DNA of 64,000 bases from Legionella fairfieldensis ATCC 49588 (GTDB lineage Bacteria > Pseudomonadota > Gammaproteobacteria > Legionellales > Legionellaceae). A program made the position numbers and the translations under genes. The notes under the pieces were generated by a model, which made no database searches, was not told the DNA's origin, and saw nothing but the letters and a program-made list of their open reading frames with translations. This document shows, piece by piece, positions 26,916-35,503 of this stretch. The stretch lies in NCBI RefSeq assembly GCF_000621525.1, contig NZ_JHYC01000020.1:1-64000 (forward strand), given 5' to 3'. The stretch's first letter is position 1; every line of letters begins with the position of its first letter.

Positions 26916-27074
26916 ATGGAAAAAGAGGAAAGAGTTTTAGCATACACGCTAGCCAAAGAAATTGACTATAAAGACCTGGATGAAGTTTCCGGAGGAAGTG
27001 TACAGACAACAGCTCAAGTAACTGGTAATGTTTCAAGTCCTGATGGTGCTGGGGATGTTACTGTAGACTGGTAA
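26916..27074 (+). CDS. RiPP precursor peptide with double-glycine leader (graspetide-like)
   Basis: 52 aa, start ATG 26916 with AAAAAGGAG 7 nt upstream; too short for standard ORF calling. The leader of 27 residues contains LAKEIDYKDLDEVSGG, ending in the Gly-Gly cut site of C39-peptidase exporters. The predicted 25-aa core begins SVQTTAQVTGNVSS and ends PDGAGDVTVDW. In the core, Thr5, Thr9 and Ser13 are spaced every four residues, and so are Asp16, Asp20 and Asp24. Such hydroxyl and carboxyl side chains are what ATP-grasp ligases of graspetide pathways join as esters. The core has no Cys and no Lys, so lanthionine and lactam routes are excluded. The ATP-grasp gene follows 81 bp downstream. 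The leader lacks the PFFARFL motif of microviridins. Confidence 0.82.
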   Translation: MEKEERVLAYTLAKEIDYKDLDEVSGGSVQTTAQVTGNVSSPDGAGDVTVDW

Positions 27075-27085
27075 ATTAACTTAAG

Positions 27086-27112
27086 TAGCGAATCATTTTA
27101 GATGATTCGCTA
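27086..27112 (+). terminator. Stem-loop between precursor and ATP-grasp gene (attenuator)
   Basis: A perfect 11-bp stem TAGCGAATCAT / ATGATTCGCTA with a 5-nt TTTAG loop, 12 nt after the precursor stop codon. There is no U-tract, so it more likely stabilises the precursor mRNA 3' end or gives partial termination. Either would yield more precursor than enzyme, as is common in peptide clusters. Confidence 0.6.
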
Positions 27113-27155
27113 AATCGTTAATAACAGTTTAATGTAAAATTAACCAGGTTTTTTT

Positions 27156-28283
27156 ATGAAATTATTGATTCCCACTGAGCCAGATGATCTCCATGCTATT
27201 ATTGTAAAAATCGCTTTAGAAGAAATAGGACATCAGGTACGACTTTATTTTACGGCAGATCAGCCCTACAAACAGACTAACTCTGTATTTATTGATGATA
27301 AGTTTTATAATTGGAAAAGTTCAGATAAGTATAATAATTACGAAGAAAATGATTACGATATTGTATGGTGGCGACGTGCTCGTAAGCCATATTTACCCGA
27401 AGGCAAAGCTCATCCTGAAGACTATAAGTTTATCGCAAGAGAAAATGTACTATTTTATGAATCATTAACATCAAATATCGCACCTAATGCATGGTGGATT
27501 AATGATAAAGAGGCTTCCTACAGAGCTAATTTAAAATTGTTACAGTTAAAATTAGCTAGTCAATGTGGGTTCATTATTCCAACAACACTTTGTTCTAATG
27601 ATCCTAATGAGATTCAAGAGTTTTTAAAGGTACATGAAAATGAAGGTGTTATATATAAGCCTTTATGTTCTAACTTTTGGTTTGAAGATGAGAAGATTAA
27701 AATTTCTTATACAAATAAAATAACATTAGATGATCTTCCAAAAAATAATTTATTACAACTTGTCCCAGGTATATACCAACCTGAAATTAAAAAAAAATAC
27801 GAATTAAGAGTTGTATGTTTTGGCAATCATATTGTTGCTGCAAAGTTAAATTCACAATTGCATGAAGATAGCAAATTAGATTGGCGCGCAATGCAAGGAA
27901 ATAATCTAAATATTGAACCTTATAAATTACCCATTCAAATAGAAAATCGTTTACGTATTTTTATGGGAAAATTAGGTATTGTCTTTGGCTCTTTTGATTT
28001 TATTGTAACTTATGATGATAATTATATATTTCTTGAAGTCAATGAACAAGGTCAATTTTTGTGGCTTGAAGAATTAAATTCTGAAATAAAAATCCTGGAT
28101 ATATTTGTTAATTTTATTATAAATAAGTCTAGGAATTACATTTGGAATTCTCATAACTGTATACATTCACTCGCGAAATATAGATATAGAATGCAAGAAA
28201 TTTATAAGCAGAATATGCAACGTCATGTTTACTTAAATGGTGCACCAACCAGTTTAAATAGGGGGTTTTGTGGGAAGAGTTAA
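27156..28283 (+). CDS. ATP-grasp peptide ligase, MvdC/MvdD (graspetide) type
   Basis: 375 aa. The N-terminal pre-ATP-grasp region (KLLIPTEPDDLHAIIVKIAL, then YDIVWWRRARKPYLP) and the catalytic part are recognisable. KPLCSNFW is in the ATP-binding loop, ELRVVCFGNHIVAAKLNSQ is in the central strands, and FLEVNEQGQFLWLEE (about residues 292-306) supplies the metal-binding Glu/Asn. This ending is the hallmark of MvdC/MvdD/MdnB-type ligases, which form side-chain ester or amide macrocycles in precursor peptides using ATP. It is the only modifying enzyme visible in the cluster. Its end overlaps the next gene by 14 nt. Confidence 0.85.
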   Translation: MKLLIPTEPDDLHAIIVKIALEEIGHQVRLYFTADQPYKQTNSVFIDDKFYNWKSSDKYNNYEENDYDIVWWRRARKPYLPEGKAHPEDYKFIARENVLFYESLTSNIAPNAWWINDKEASYRANLKLLQLKLASQCGFIIPTTLCSNDPNEIQEFLKVHENEGVIYKPLCSNFWFEDEKIKISYTNKITLDDLPKNNLLQLVPGIYQPEIKKKYELRVVCFGNHIVAAKLNSQLHEDSKLDWRAMQGNNLNIEPYKLPIQIENRLRIFMGKLGIVFGSFDFIVTYDDNYIFLEVNEQGQFLWLEELNSEIKILDIFVNFIINKSRNYIWNSHNCIHSLAKYRYRMQEIYKQNMQRHVYLNGAPTSLNRGFCGKS

Positions 28284-29331
28284 TTTTTTTATATTACTTT
28301 GTGCTTTTTCTTTATGTTTGAATGCTGCAAGTATTATTGATGTGTATGGTATTGATTTTAGACAAGCCGAAGATTTAATTAAAAATTATGGTACTCAGGT
28401 CGGTGATATTGAATCTCGATTTATTGATGCAATGATTAAAATATCTAATGGAGGAAAAGATGATTATTTTATGAAGGTAGTTTTCCCTAAAAAAAACCAA
28501 TTGATTGATAACATTAAAAAACAATACGATTTTGCTTATGTTCAATTTGATACAATTGTCTATCCTAATGATAAAGATATTCACACAACTATTGAAGTTG
28601 TTGGCCAGAATGATAAAGATAGACTTCGGTTTATTCCTAAAAAGGATAAAGCTGTTCCTACTACAAAATCGAAGCATGATCTTATTGAAAAAATGATTGA
28701 ATTCCATAATAGTTCAATGAACCTTATTCTAAATAATCAACTAAATACCAAAGGGACTAAATGTCCTGTATATCATTGCTTGCCCGGATTTAATCACCCT
28801 AAATTAAAAAAAGAGTTTAGCGTATTAACTGACAGTGCTCCCAAAGAAAAAGACCTTCTTGTTAAGACAATCAATAGTGATCCTCTTCCACAGAGAAGAA
28901 CGGCTGCTATTTATTTGATAGGGTATTTTAATGATCCTCAGGAAATACTTTCTTTATTAACCAGGCATGTTATGGATTCTGATGAAGGGGTAAGAAATAG
29001 TGCAATGCGCGTAATTAGTGAAACTATGAATAAAGCGAAGATACATGATATTAATGTCATGCCATTCCTAAATCTTTTGGATTCACCATTTGATACAGAT
29101 AGAAATAAAGCTTTATTAGTACTTCTGAACGCTGCGAGTTCAACGTTGTCAAAACAGCTAATTATTCAAAAAGGAAATAAGAAGCTTGTTTCTTTGTTGC
29201 GATTAAAACAACCCAATAATCATGACGTAACCTATGCTCTTTTAAAGAAAATTAGTGATAAAGACTTTGGATCTAATAACATTGATGCATGGGAAAAATG
29301 GCTTGATACAATGAATAAGAACAGGGCATGA
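28270..29331 (+). CDS. Secreted HEAT-repeat protein in the RiPP cluster
   Basis: 353 aa with a GTG start overlapping the ATP-grasp stop by 14 nt. An N-terminal signal peptide (GRVNFFILLCAFSLCLNAAS) predicts a periplasmic or exported protein. Residues ~195-350 contain HEAT-like helical repeats (PLPQRRTAAIYLIGYFNDPQ, SDEGVRNSAMRVISETMNK, FDTDRNKALLVLLNAASS). Only two Cys occur in the mature part (TKCPVYHCLPG), possibly a disulfide. I do not know a function. Its place between ligase and exporter suggests immunity, accessory export or target interaction for the peptide; this is inference. Confidence 0.75.
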   Translation: MGRVNFFILLCAFSLCLNAASIIDVYGIDFRQAEDLIKNYGTQVGDIESRFIDAMIKISNGGKDDYFMKVVFPKKNQLIDNIKKQYDFAYVQFDTIVYPNDKDIHTTIEVVGQNDKDRLRFIPKKDKAVPTTKSKHDLIEKMIEFHNSSMNLILNNQLNTKGTKCPVYHCLPGFNHPKLKKEFSVLTDSAPKEKDLLVKTINSDPLPQRRTAAIYLIGYFNDPQEILSLLTRHVMDSDEGVRNSAMRVISETMNKAKIHDINVMPFLNLLDSPFDTDRNKALLVLLNAASSTLSKQLIIQKGNKKLVSLLRLKQPNNHDVTYALLKKISDKDFGSNNIDAWEKWLDTMNKNRA

Positions 29332-29403
29332 AATTACTATTGGTTAGATCTCAGTTATCTATCATTTATCGTTGCACCTACAATTGAGGGATAGTAGTTT
29401 CTT

Positions 29404-30423
29404 ATGAATAAAAATTCTTTATTTAGACAAGAAGTTATTGATAATAAAAGATATGCTAACTGGGGTTCTGTTTTTATTAATACTCCAGTGAAATATCAAT
29501 TTGTTTCTGGTGTTTTTCTCATGCTAGTCATCGTCTTAATTGTATTTATTTGTTTTGGTGAATTTTCTGAAAAATACATTGTTTACGGATATGTTAATTC
29601 ACGTAAAGGTATTGTTCGTGTTTTTCCAAATAAAAATGGGATAATTAAAAAAAGTAATGTCTACCATGGGAAAAAAGTTAAGAAAAATGAAGTATTATTT
29701 GTTATTGATACTTCATATGATTATTTGAATAAAAATCAGGATAACGACATACTTTATCTCTTAAAGAAGAGGAAAAAATACTATGAAAATGAAATTAATT
29801 ATAAATTATATCAACTAAATAAATTAAAGAAATTGTTAGAGAAAAAATATATTTCTCTAGATTCATTTAACCAAAAGCATGAAGAGATAGCTTCGCTTAA
29901 AAATAGTTTGAATATGATTGATATGGATTTGATTAAATATAAGAAAAGCAGATCTTATATTATAAAGGCGCCTATTACTGGAACTATTGCTAGCATTAGC
30001 TATAAGACAGGACAATATATAAACTTAACCAAACCATTATTAAAAATATTGCCTGTAAACTCAGATTTAGAAGTTGAATTATTTATTCCTATTAGAAAAT
30101 CAGGATTTATACATAAAAATTCAAATGTGATCATTCGTTATGATGCATATCCTTATGAACGTTTTGGAACATATAAAGCAGTGATTAAAGATATTAGTCA
30201 AAGTATTTTAACCGATGAAGAAGAGGATAAACCTATAAGAATCAAGGAGCCTTATTATAAGGCAACAGCTCTTCTGCAAAGTGAAAGTGTATTTCTTTAT
30301 GGTAAAAAGGTAAAAGTGCAAGATGGTATGACAATTACAGGTATAGTTCTAGGAGCTAAAAGAAAAGTATGGCAATGGATTTTGGATCCGATTTACAGTT
30401 TTTATGGTGGGGCTACTGTATGA
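29404..30423 (+). CDS. HlyD-family periplasmic adaptor of a peptide exporter
   Basis: 339 aa with an N-terminal cytoplasmic stretch, one transmembrane segment (FVSGVFLMLVIVLIVFICFG), a short coiled-coil (KKRKKYYENEINYKLYQLNK and following), and lipoyl/beta-barrel halves (IIKAPITGTIASISYKTGQY is typical). The ending LGAKRKVWQWILDPIYSF is common to adaptors paired with bacteriocin exporters. It bridges the inner-membrane ABC exporter and an outer-membrane TolC protein. No TolC is in the cluster, though one is encoded at 36632-38263. ATGA overlap with the next gene shows translational coupling. Confidence 0.88.
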   Translation: MNKNSLFRQEVIDNKRYANWGSVFINTPVKYQFVSGVFLMLVIVLIVFICFGEFSEKYIVYGYVNSRKGIVRVFPNKNGIIKKSNVYHGKKVKKNEVLFVIDTSYDYLNKNQDNDILYLLKKRKKYYENEINYKLYQLNKLKKLLEKKYISLDSFNQKHEEIASLKNSLNMIDMDLIKYKKSRSYIIKAPITGTIASISYKTGQYINLTKPLLKILPVNSDLEVELFIPIRKSGFIHKNSNVIIRYDAYPYERFGTYKAVIKDISQSILTDEEEDKPIRIKEPYYKATALLQSESVFLYGKKVKVQDGMTITGIVLGAKRKVWQWILDPIYSFYGGATV

Positions 30424-32531
30424 CTATAGAAAAAACTAATCTTTTCTTCAAGAGAAAGTCCAAATTACCTATGATTTTCCAAAGTGAAATGGCTGAATGT
30501 GGACATGCTTGTATTGCCATGGTTTGTAACTACTGGGGGCATAATATAGATTTATATAGTATTAGGAAAATTAGTAAGCCATCTAATAAAGGAGTTACTT
30601 TATTAAATATTACGAATATCCTTGAAAAATTTGGTTTTAAAACAAGAGCATTAAAAGTTCCCTTAGAAGAGCTCCAATTAATAAAATGTCCTGCAATTAT
30701 ACATTGGAATATGAATCATTTCGTGGTGTTAAAGGAGGTTAAAAAAAATATAATTGTTATTAATGACCCTGGTTCGGGTGTAAGACATTGTACTATGGAA
30801 GAGTTTTCTAATTCATTTACAGGAGTTGTTCTGGAAACTGAAAAAACAACTGATTTTAGTGCAATTTCTGAGAAGAGAAAAATTAGTTTAAGTGATTTAG
30901 TTAAGTCTGTTTCCGGTATTAATAGATTTCTGATTTGGCTGCTTTCTTTATCATTGGTTATAGAATTTTTGGGATTGTTGAATCCTTTATTTATTCAGTA
31001 CGTAACGGATGATGTACTTGTGTTTAGTGATATTAATAATTTGTATGTAATTGCCAGTGCTTTTTTTATTCTTCTTTTTTTCCAGATTTTTACCGAATAT
31101 GTGCGTGGAAACATGGTGGTATATTTAACAAATAATTTAACAGAGCAGTTCTCATCTAATGTAGTAAAACATATCTTAAAATTACCTTTGAATTTTTTTG
31201 AAGTAAGGTATAAAGGTGATATTCAATCAAGGTTTCAATCTATCGATCATATACAAAAGAAGCTATCAACGGATTTTATCAATACTGTACTTGATGGAAT
31301 AATGATCATTATAAATTTATTTGTCATGATGATTTATAGTTCAGTGTTAACAATGCTTGTAGTATTTTTTTTATTTATATATTTTTTTATACGTTATTTT
31401 TCATATCGTTTTTTAAAAAAATATACAGAATCATCTATTCTACAACATGCTAAAGCATCGTCTATTTTTCTTGAAACAATACAGAGCATTTTACCTATTA
31501 AAACCTTTTCAAAAGAAAAAATTAGATTTAATACATGGAGAAACTGTTATATTAATGCATTGAACGAAAACGTAAAAATTTCAAAAATTGATCTTTATTA
31601 TAACATCGCAAACCAGTTTTTATTTAATTTTGAATACATCATTGTAATATGCGTTGGTGCTTCGTTGGTTCTTGGAAATAAGTTTTCAATAGGTATGTTA
31701 ATGGCTTTTTTAACATATCGAAATTTACTGGTAAGTAAATCTTCATCTTTTATAAAAAACATTTTTGACTATAAATTAATTTCTATTCAGTTAAATAGAC
31801 TTAGTGATATTTTATTTCAGCAGCCTGAAAAAATGGAAAAAGAAGAGCTTCGACTTCCAGTAACAGAAGCTGGAGTAATGGGGGCATTGACGCTATGTAA
31901 TATTTCCTTTAAATATAATTCTGAAGAGAAATACATTTTAAAAAATATCAATTTAAAAATTAATGCAGGAGAAAAAGTAGTATTAATTGGTTCCTCTGGA
32001 TGTGGAAAATCTACTTTAATGAAAGTACTTATGGGCTTGTTAAATAAGACCGAAGGTGAAATTTATATTGATGATACATTAATTGATGACTTTGGCCTAA
32101 AAAATTATAGAGATATTACAGCCTCTGTCATGCAAGAGGATACTTTATTAAACGGCTCAATACTTGATAATATATCATTTTTTGATGAAAACCTTGATAT
32201 AGAACATGTATATCAAGTAGCAAAATTATCTTTTATACATGAGACAATCAAAAGACTACCGATGGGCTACGAAACTCGCGTTGGAGAAATGGGTTCTATG
32301 TTATCTGGAGGGCAGAAGCAAAGGATTCTATTGGCCCGTGCGTTATATAAAAAACCTAAAATATTATTTTTAGATGAAGCCACTAGCCATTTAGATGGAG
32401 AGAATGAGAAAAATATTAATATCTCATTGCGGTCGTTAAATATTACTCAAGTAATAATAGCCCATAGAAAAGAAACTATTAACATGGCGGATAAAATTAT
32501 TGAGCTTGAAAAAATAAATAGTATTAATTGA
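30420..32531 (+). CDS. Peptidase C39-containing ABC exporter (PCAT)
   Basis: 703 aa from ATG 30420, overlapping the HlyD stop as ATGA. The N-terminal C39 peptidase domain has Cys27 (EMAECGHACIAMV), His100 (WNMNHFVVLKE) and Asp116 (INDPGSG), so it should be active and cut after the Gly-Gly of the precursor leader. A six-helix membrane domain (about residues 160-450) follows. The nucleotide-binding domain has Walker A GSSGCGKST (near residue 524), signature LSGGQKQR and Walker B ILFLDEATSHLD. The exporter both removes the leader and transports the mature peptide. It is intact and ends the cluster. Confidence 0.93.
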   Translation: MTIEKTNLFFKRKSKLPMIFQSEMAECGHACIAMVCNYWGHNIDLYSIRKISKPSNKGVTLLNITNILEKFGFKTRALKVPLEELQLIKCPAIIHWNMNHFVVLKEVKKNIIVINDPGSGVRHCTMEEFSNSFTGVVLETEKTTDFSAISEKRKISLSDLVKSVSGINRFLIWLLSLSLVIEFLGLLNPLFIQYVTDDVLVFSDINNLYVIASAFFILLFFQIFTEYVRGNMVVYLTNNLTEQFSSNVVKHILKLPLNFFEVRYKGDIQSRFQSIDHIQKKLSTDFINTVLDGIMIIINLFVMMIYSSVLTMLVVFFLFIYFFIRYFSYRFLKKYTESSILQHAKASSIFLETIQSILPIKTFSKEKIRFNTWRNCYINALNENVKISKIDLYYNIANQFLFNFEYIIVICVGASLVLGNKFSIGMLMAFLTYRNLLVSKSSSFIKNIFDYKLISIQLNRLSDILFQQPEKMEKEELRLPVTEAGVMGALTLCNISFKYNSEEKYILKNINLKINAGEKVVLIGSSGCGKSTLMKVLMGLLNKTEGEIYIDDTLIDDFGLKNYRDITASVMQEDTLLNGSILDNISFFDENLDIEHVYQVAKLSFIHETIKRLPMGYETRVGEMGSMLSGGQKQRILLARALYKKPKILFLDEATSHLDGENEKNINISLRSLNITQVIIAHRKETINMADKIIELEKINSIN

Positions 32532-32603
32532 TACTACTTTATATAATTAATTTGAATCAATAAAATGAAATGTAATCTTTGACGAATCTCTACAGATAAA
32601 CAC

Positions 32604-32647
32604 ATAACTTTTTAAAGAGTAAAATTGTTCTTAGCAATAGTTGGCGG
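32604..32647 (+). repeat. Direct repeat, right copy, flanking the RiPP region
   Basis: 44 bp, same orientation as 23178-23222, identical except for one fewer T and one C-to-T change. It lies between the end of the exporter gene and the 3' side of an IS3-family transposase fragment, so it could also be part of that IS end. Confidence 0.85.
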
Positions 32648-32675
32648 CCCATTGAAATTCCAGAGATATCCTTTC

Positions 32676-33122
32676 TTAGTTTGAACTATTTTTATCATTG
32701 TTTTTAGAGCTGGCAAGATATTTAAATTGTATAATATCTTCTAATTGGATTAGTTCTTTTGCTCTTTCTCTATAACGTGAAATATGGCCTTTTTCATTTT
32801 GTTCCAGGCTGGAGTTGCCCCTATAAAACCGGACCACTAATCTCTTAACCCAATTTAAGAACTGTCTAGGTGACATCATATTAAGCCCTTTATGCGGGGC
32901 ATTTTCGTTATAATCCTCAAACCATTCATGAAGTTGTTGCATAAAGGAGTGAGCATTTAAGGGCTCATAAAAAGCGACATAATCACGCTTAAATGTTTTA
33001 ACAAAGGCTTCAGCCATTCCGTTTGATTCTGGGCTGTAAGGAGCGGTAGTACAAACTTCGAACCCCAAAGTTCTAGCAAATGCTATCGTATCTTTTGCGA
33101 CGTAACAGGGGCAACTCCACAT
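32676..33122 (-). pseudogene. IS3-family transposase fragment (C-terminal)
   Basis: 149 codons of an IS2-like OrfB C-terminus: DTIAFARTLGFEVCTTAPYS, then PESNGMAEAFVKTFKRDYV with the catalytic Glu, then WFEDYNENAPHKGLNMMSP. The N-terminal two thirds, including the first two catalytic Asp residues, are missing. The fragment begins abruptly within a different small gene at about 33122, so the element is truncated there. It borders the RiPP region and may have taken part in its insertion. Confidence 0.8.
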
Positions 33123-33174
33123 TTAAAGCAGCTAAACTTAGAATCATAGTTATTATTTTTTTTAAATTCATCAT
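33122..33174 (-). pseudogene. Signal-peptide stub of a second small secreted protein, cut by IS
   Basis: Starting at ATG 33174 (ATGATG), overlapping the stop codon of the preceding gene, a short signal-like sequence MMNLKKIITMILSLAALN runs directly into the transposase fragment. Only the export signal is left. I infer a small secreted protein gene interrupted by the IS. Confidence 0.4.
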
Positions 33175-33499
33175 GGGTTATCCCACCATCCATTGTAAAT
33201 ATCACAACCAGTCACGGACTCTGATTGTACCAAATGCTCAACATCTCGCATGTACATATAATGATTGCCAACTACACAATAGGTACCACTGTAAGATTCC
33301 GTTGCATGATAAGCGGCATGTCGAGAACTTGATACTTTCGGTGTTTGAATAATATGCATATTTGTATCTCTGCCAAGCAAATATTCAGGATAATGTCTGC
33401 TTACAACTCTTGCTAAAATTGGATGACCAAACCACCATGTTACTGTTTCATTATTCGCACGACTATGATGAGTAAGCTAAAAATAAATAGTTTTAGCAT
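33171..33499 (-). pseudogene. Small secreted Trp/Tyr/His-rich protein, frameshifted in its signal peptide
   Basis: From ATG 33499 the frame gives MLKLFIF and a hydrophobic start. The long downstream frame, NNETVTWWFGHPILARVV through to TGCDIYNGWWDNP, is entered only if one base is restored in the T-run near 33480. The ~85-residue mature part is rich in aromatic residues and His (SRHAAYHATESYSGTYC). I do not recognise it. It lies 124 bp downstream of the MacB-type permease on the same strand, so it might encode an exported substrate or partner of that transporter. The frameshift could be a sequencing error. Confidence 0.45.
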
Positions 33500-33623
33500 A
33501 ATGATCACCTTCAAAGGGACAATGGAAAAAATTGGAGCTTTATAATGAATAAGTGGTTCTTTGCAGGAAGTTATGAAATTTCCTACAACACCCTTATAAC
33601 TCCCTCTTTGACCATCATTTAAC

Positions 33624-34817
33624 TTACTCACTGCGCAAAGAAGCCATAGGTTCCAATTTCGCCGCTCGTCTTGCTGGATAAAAACCAAAAAAAACCCCAG
33701 TTATTACAGAAACAGCAAATCCTGCCAAAGGTGGAGTTAGAAAAAGGATAAAAGGCCATTCATTAAAATAAGCAATTATACGAGTGAAAACTAAACCTGC
33801 AAACACTCCCAACATTCCTCCTGAGAGCGACAATATCACTGCTTCCATCAAAAAAAGAATTTGAATCTCGCTATTTTTGGCGCCGACTGCCTTACGAATA
33901 CCAATTTCTTTTTTGCGCTCACTGACAGAAACCAGCATGATATTCATGACCCCAATGCCGCCCACAAACAAAGAAATACCGCCTATTACTGCTAACAATA
34001 AGGTAAAGATTTGACCCTGGTTTTCCATGCTGGCAATAATCTGTTTGGCACTGCGGACAAATACGCTCAAATCCGGCGCCCATGAATTAATAACTTGCCT
34101 GATTTGTGTTATAACTTCATCAATGTTGCTATCCGGTTTTAATAACAAAACGGCATTATTAATTTTACTATCCCTGCTAAGAAGAGGGATACCCTTTATT
34201 GGAATAATCACTGCCTGATTAATGTCTTCATTAAAAAAACCATTTTCTTTCCAAGGCTCTGCTACTCCGATGATCGTATAAAGTGCAGGGCCAATACGTA
34301 GCTGTTGCCCAATAGGATTATCCAGGCTCACTTGCTGCATTTGTTGAGCGAGAGTATGGCCAATAACGCAAAAATGTTCAAAGGATTCGACAAACGACAC
34401 GAAATGACCAGCCGCTAATTTAATATGAATAATACTGGCTAAAGCTTCATCAGCGCCAATAATTACCCCCTGCAAAACCTGGCCTTGAAAACTTATCGAC
34501 TGGTAAGCCATGCTATAAGGTGCAATCTCTAAAATCGCAGGAATTTGCTCTGGCATTTCTCGCCATAAGTTAACAGGAATTGACTCACTGACACTATGGG
34601 AAGGTGCTGGGTTTTTTTGATACGTTGACAAGGCTAGTAAATCTGTGCCCAGCGTCTTGAATTGTTCCAACGCTTTTTCAGTAGCCAGCTGCCCACAACT
34701 TAATAAGGCAACCACTGCGGCCGTACCTACTAACACACCTAGCACAGCCAGAAACGATCTTAGTTTTGCCGCCGTTAAATTAACAAGTGCCTGTTGAACG
34801 TGACCAAAGAGTGTCAT
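33624..34817 (-). CDS. MacB-type ABC transporter permease
   Basis: 397 aa from ATG 34817, which overlaps the stop of the ATPase gene as ATGA; the longer frame lies inside that gene. The architecture is one N-terminal helix (AKLRSFLAVLGVLVGTAAVV), a large periplasmic domain (~230 aa) and three C-terminal helices. The family signature is VGGIGVMNIMLVSVSERKKE, then IGIRKAVGAK, and the end FGFYPARRAAKLEPMASLRS. These mechanotransmission-type transporters work with a MacA adaptor and TolC to expel macrolides, peptides or toxins from the periplasm. It is the last intact gene of a four-gene operon. Confidence 0.9.
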   Translation of the reverse strand: MTLFGHVQQALVNLTAAKLRSFLAVLGVLVGTAAVVALLSCGQLATEKALEQFKTLGTDLLALSTYQKNPAPSHSVSESIPVNLWREMPEQIPAILEIAPYSMAYQSISFQGQVLQGVIIGADEALASIIHIKLAAGHFVSFVESFEHFCVIGHTLAQQMQQVSLDNPIGQQLRIGPALYTIIGVAEPWKENGFFNEDINQAVIIPIKGIPLLSRDSKINNAVLLLKPDSNIDEVITQIRQVINSWAPDLSVFVRSAKQIIASMENQGQIFTLLLAVIGGISLFVGGIGVMNIMLVSVSERKKEIGIRKAVGAKNSEIQILFLMEAVILSLSGGMLGVFAGLVFTRIIAYFNEWPFILFLTPPLAGFAVSVITGVFFGFYPARRAAKLEPMASLRSE

Positions 34818-35503
34818 TGTTTGCTCTCTGTGACAATCTGTCCATCGGCCAGAGTAATACGCCGCTGGCATTGAGCCGCCACTTTTTCATCATGAGTAAC
34901 TATAATAAGTGTGCAGCCTTCTTTATGCAGTGTATGGAATAAATTCATTACTTCTGTACTTGTGCGCGAATCAAGGGCGCCTGTGGGTTCATCGGCGAGA
35001 ATAACCCGTGGTTCCCCAACCAGAGCACGAGCAATGGCAATTCGCTGTTGCTGTCCCCCTGATAATTGGGTAGGCCGGTGCGCTGCAAACGATTGCATCC
35101 CTACACGAGTTAAAACCTTCTCCACCCGTTTCTTGATTTCTTTGTCAGGTACATGGCGGTAAATCAACGGTAGCGCCACATTTTGACTGGCAGAAAAACG
35201 AGGTAATAAATTGAATTGTTGAAAAACAAAACCAATACTTTGATTGCGTAAAGTTGCCAGTCCATCTTCATTTAAATCAGCAATATTGCGTTGTTGTAAT
35301 AAATAGTTCCCCTCATCGGCTTTATCCAACAAGCCTATAATATTCATGAGTGTTGATTTTCCTGAACCGGAGGCGCCCACAATAGCGAGTAAATCGCCTT
35401 TAGCAACCGTTAATGAGACATTCTTTAATACTTGAGAGCTCACCCCGCCTATCTCATAAGTTTTGGTGATATTTCTGAGTGTTATTAATGAGGACTCAAT
35501 CAT
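34814..35503 (-). CDS. MacB-type ABC transporter ATP-binding protein
   Basis: 229 aa. Walker [11 protein letters not shown]-loop [12 protein letters not shown], signature [15 protein letters not shown], Walker [13 protein letters not shown] and the H-loop [12 protein letters not shown] are all present. These match the LolD/MacB ATPase group. Here ATPase and permease are separate polypeptides, unlike E. coli MacB. The start overlaps the MacA gene end by 8 nt and the end overlaps the permease by 4 nt, so expression is coupled. Confidence 0.93.
   Translation of the reverse strand: MIESSLITLRNITKTYEIGGVSSQVLKNVSLTVAKGDLLAIVGASGSGKSTLMNIIGLLDKADEGNYLLQQRNIADLNEDGLATLRNQSIGFVFQQFNLLPRFSASQNVALPLIYRHVPDKEIKKRVEKVLTRVGMQSFAAHRPTQLSGGQQQRIAIARALVGEPRVILADEPTGALDSRTSTEVMNLFHTLHKEGCTLIIVTHDEKVAAQCQRRITLADGQIVTESKQ

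Larger units (their letters stand above)
23178..32647. mobile_element. Putative inserted accessory segment carrying the RiPP cluster
   Basis: The segment between the two 44-45 bp direct repeats is visibly more AT-rich than the flanking core genes. It holds only accessory genes: asparaginase-like, unknown, VUT transporter, repressor, and the precursor/ATP-grasp/exporter cluster. No recombinase lies inside it. An IS3-family fragment abuts the right repeat. I infer acquisition as a unit; the repeats could be integration duplications or the product of IS-mediated rearrangement. Confidence 0.5.
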
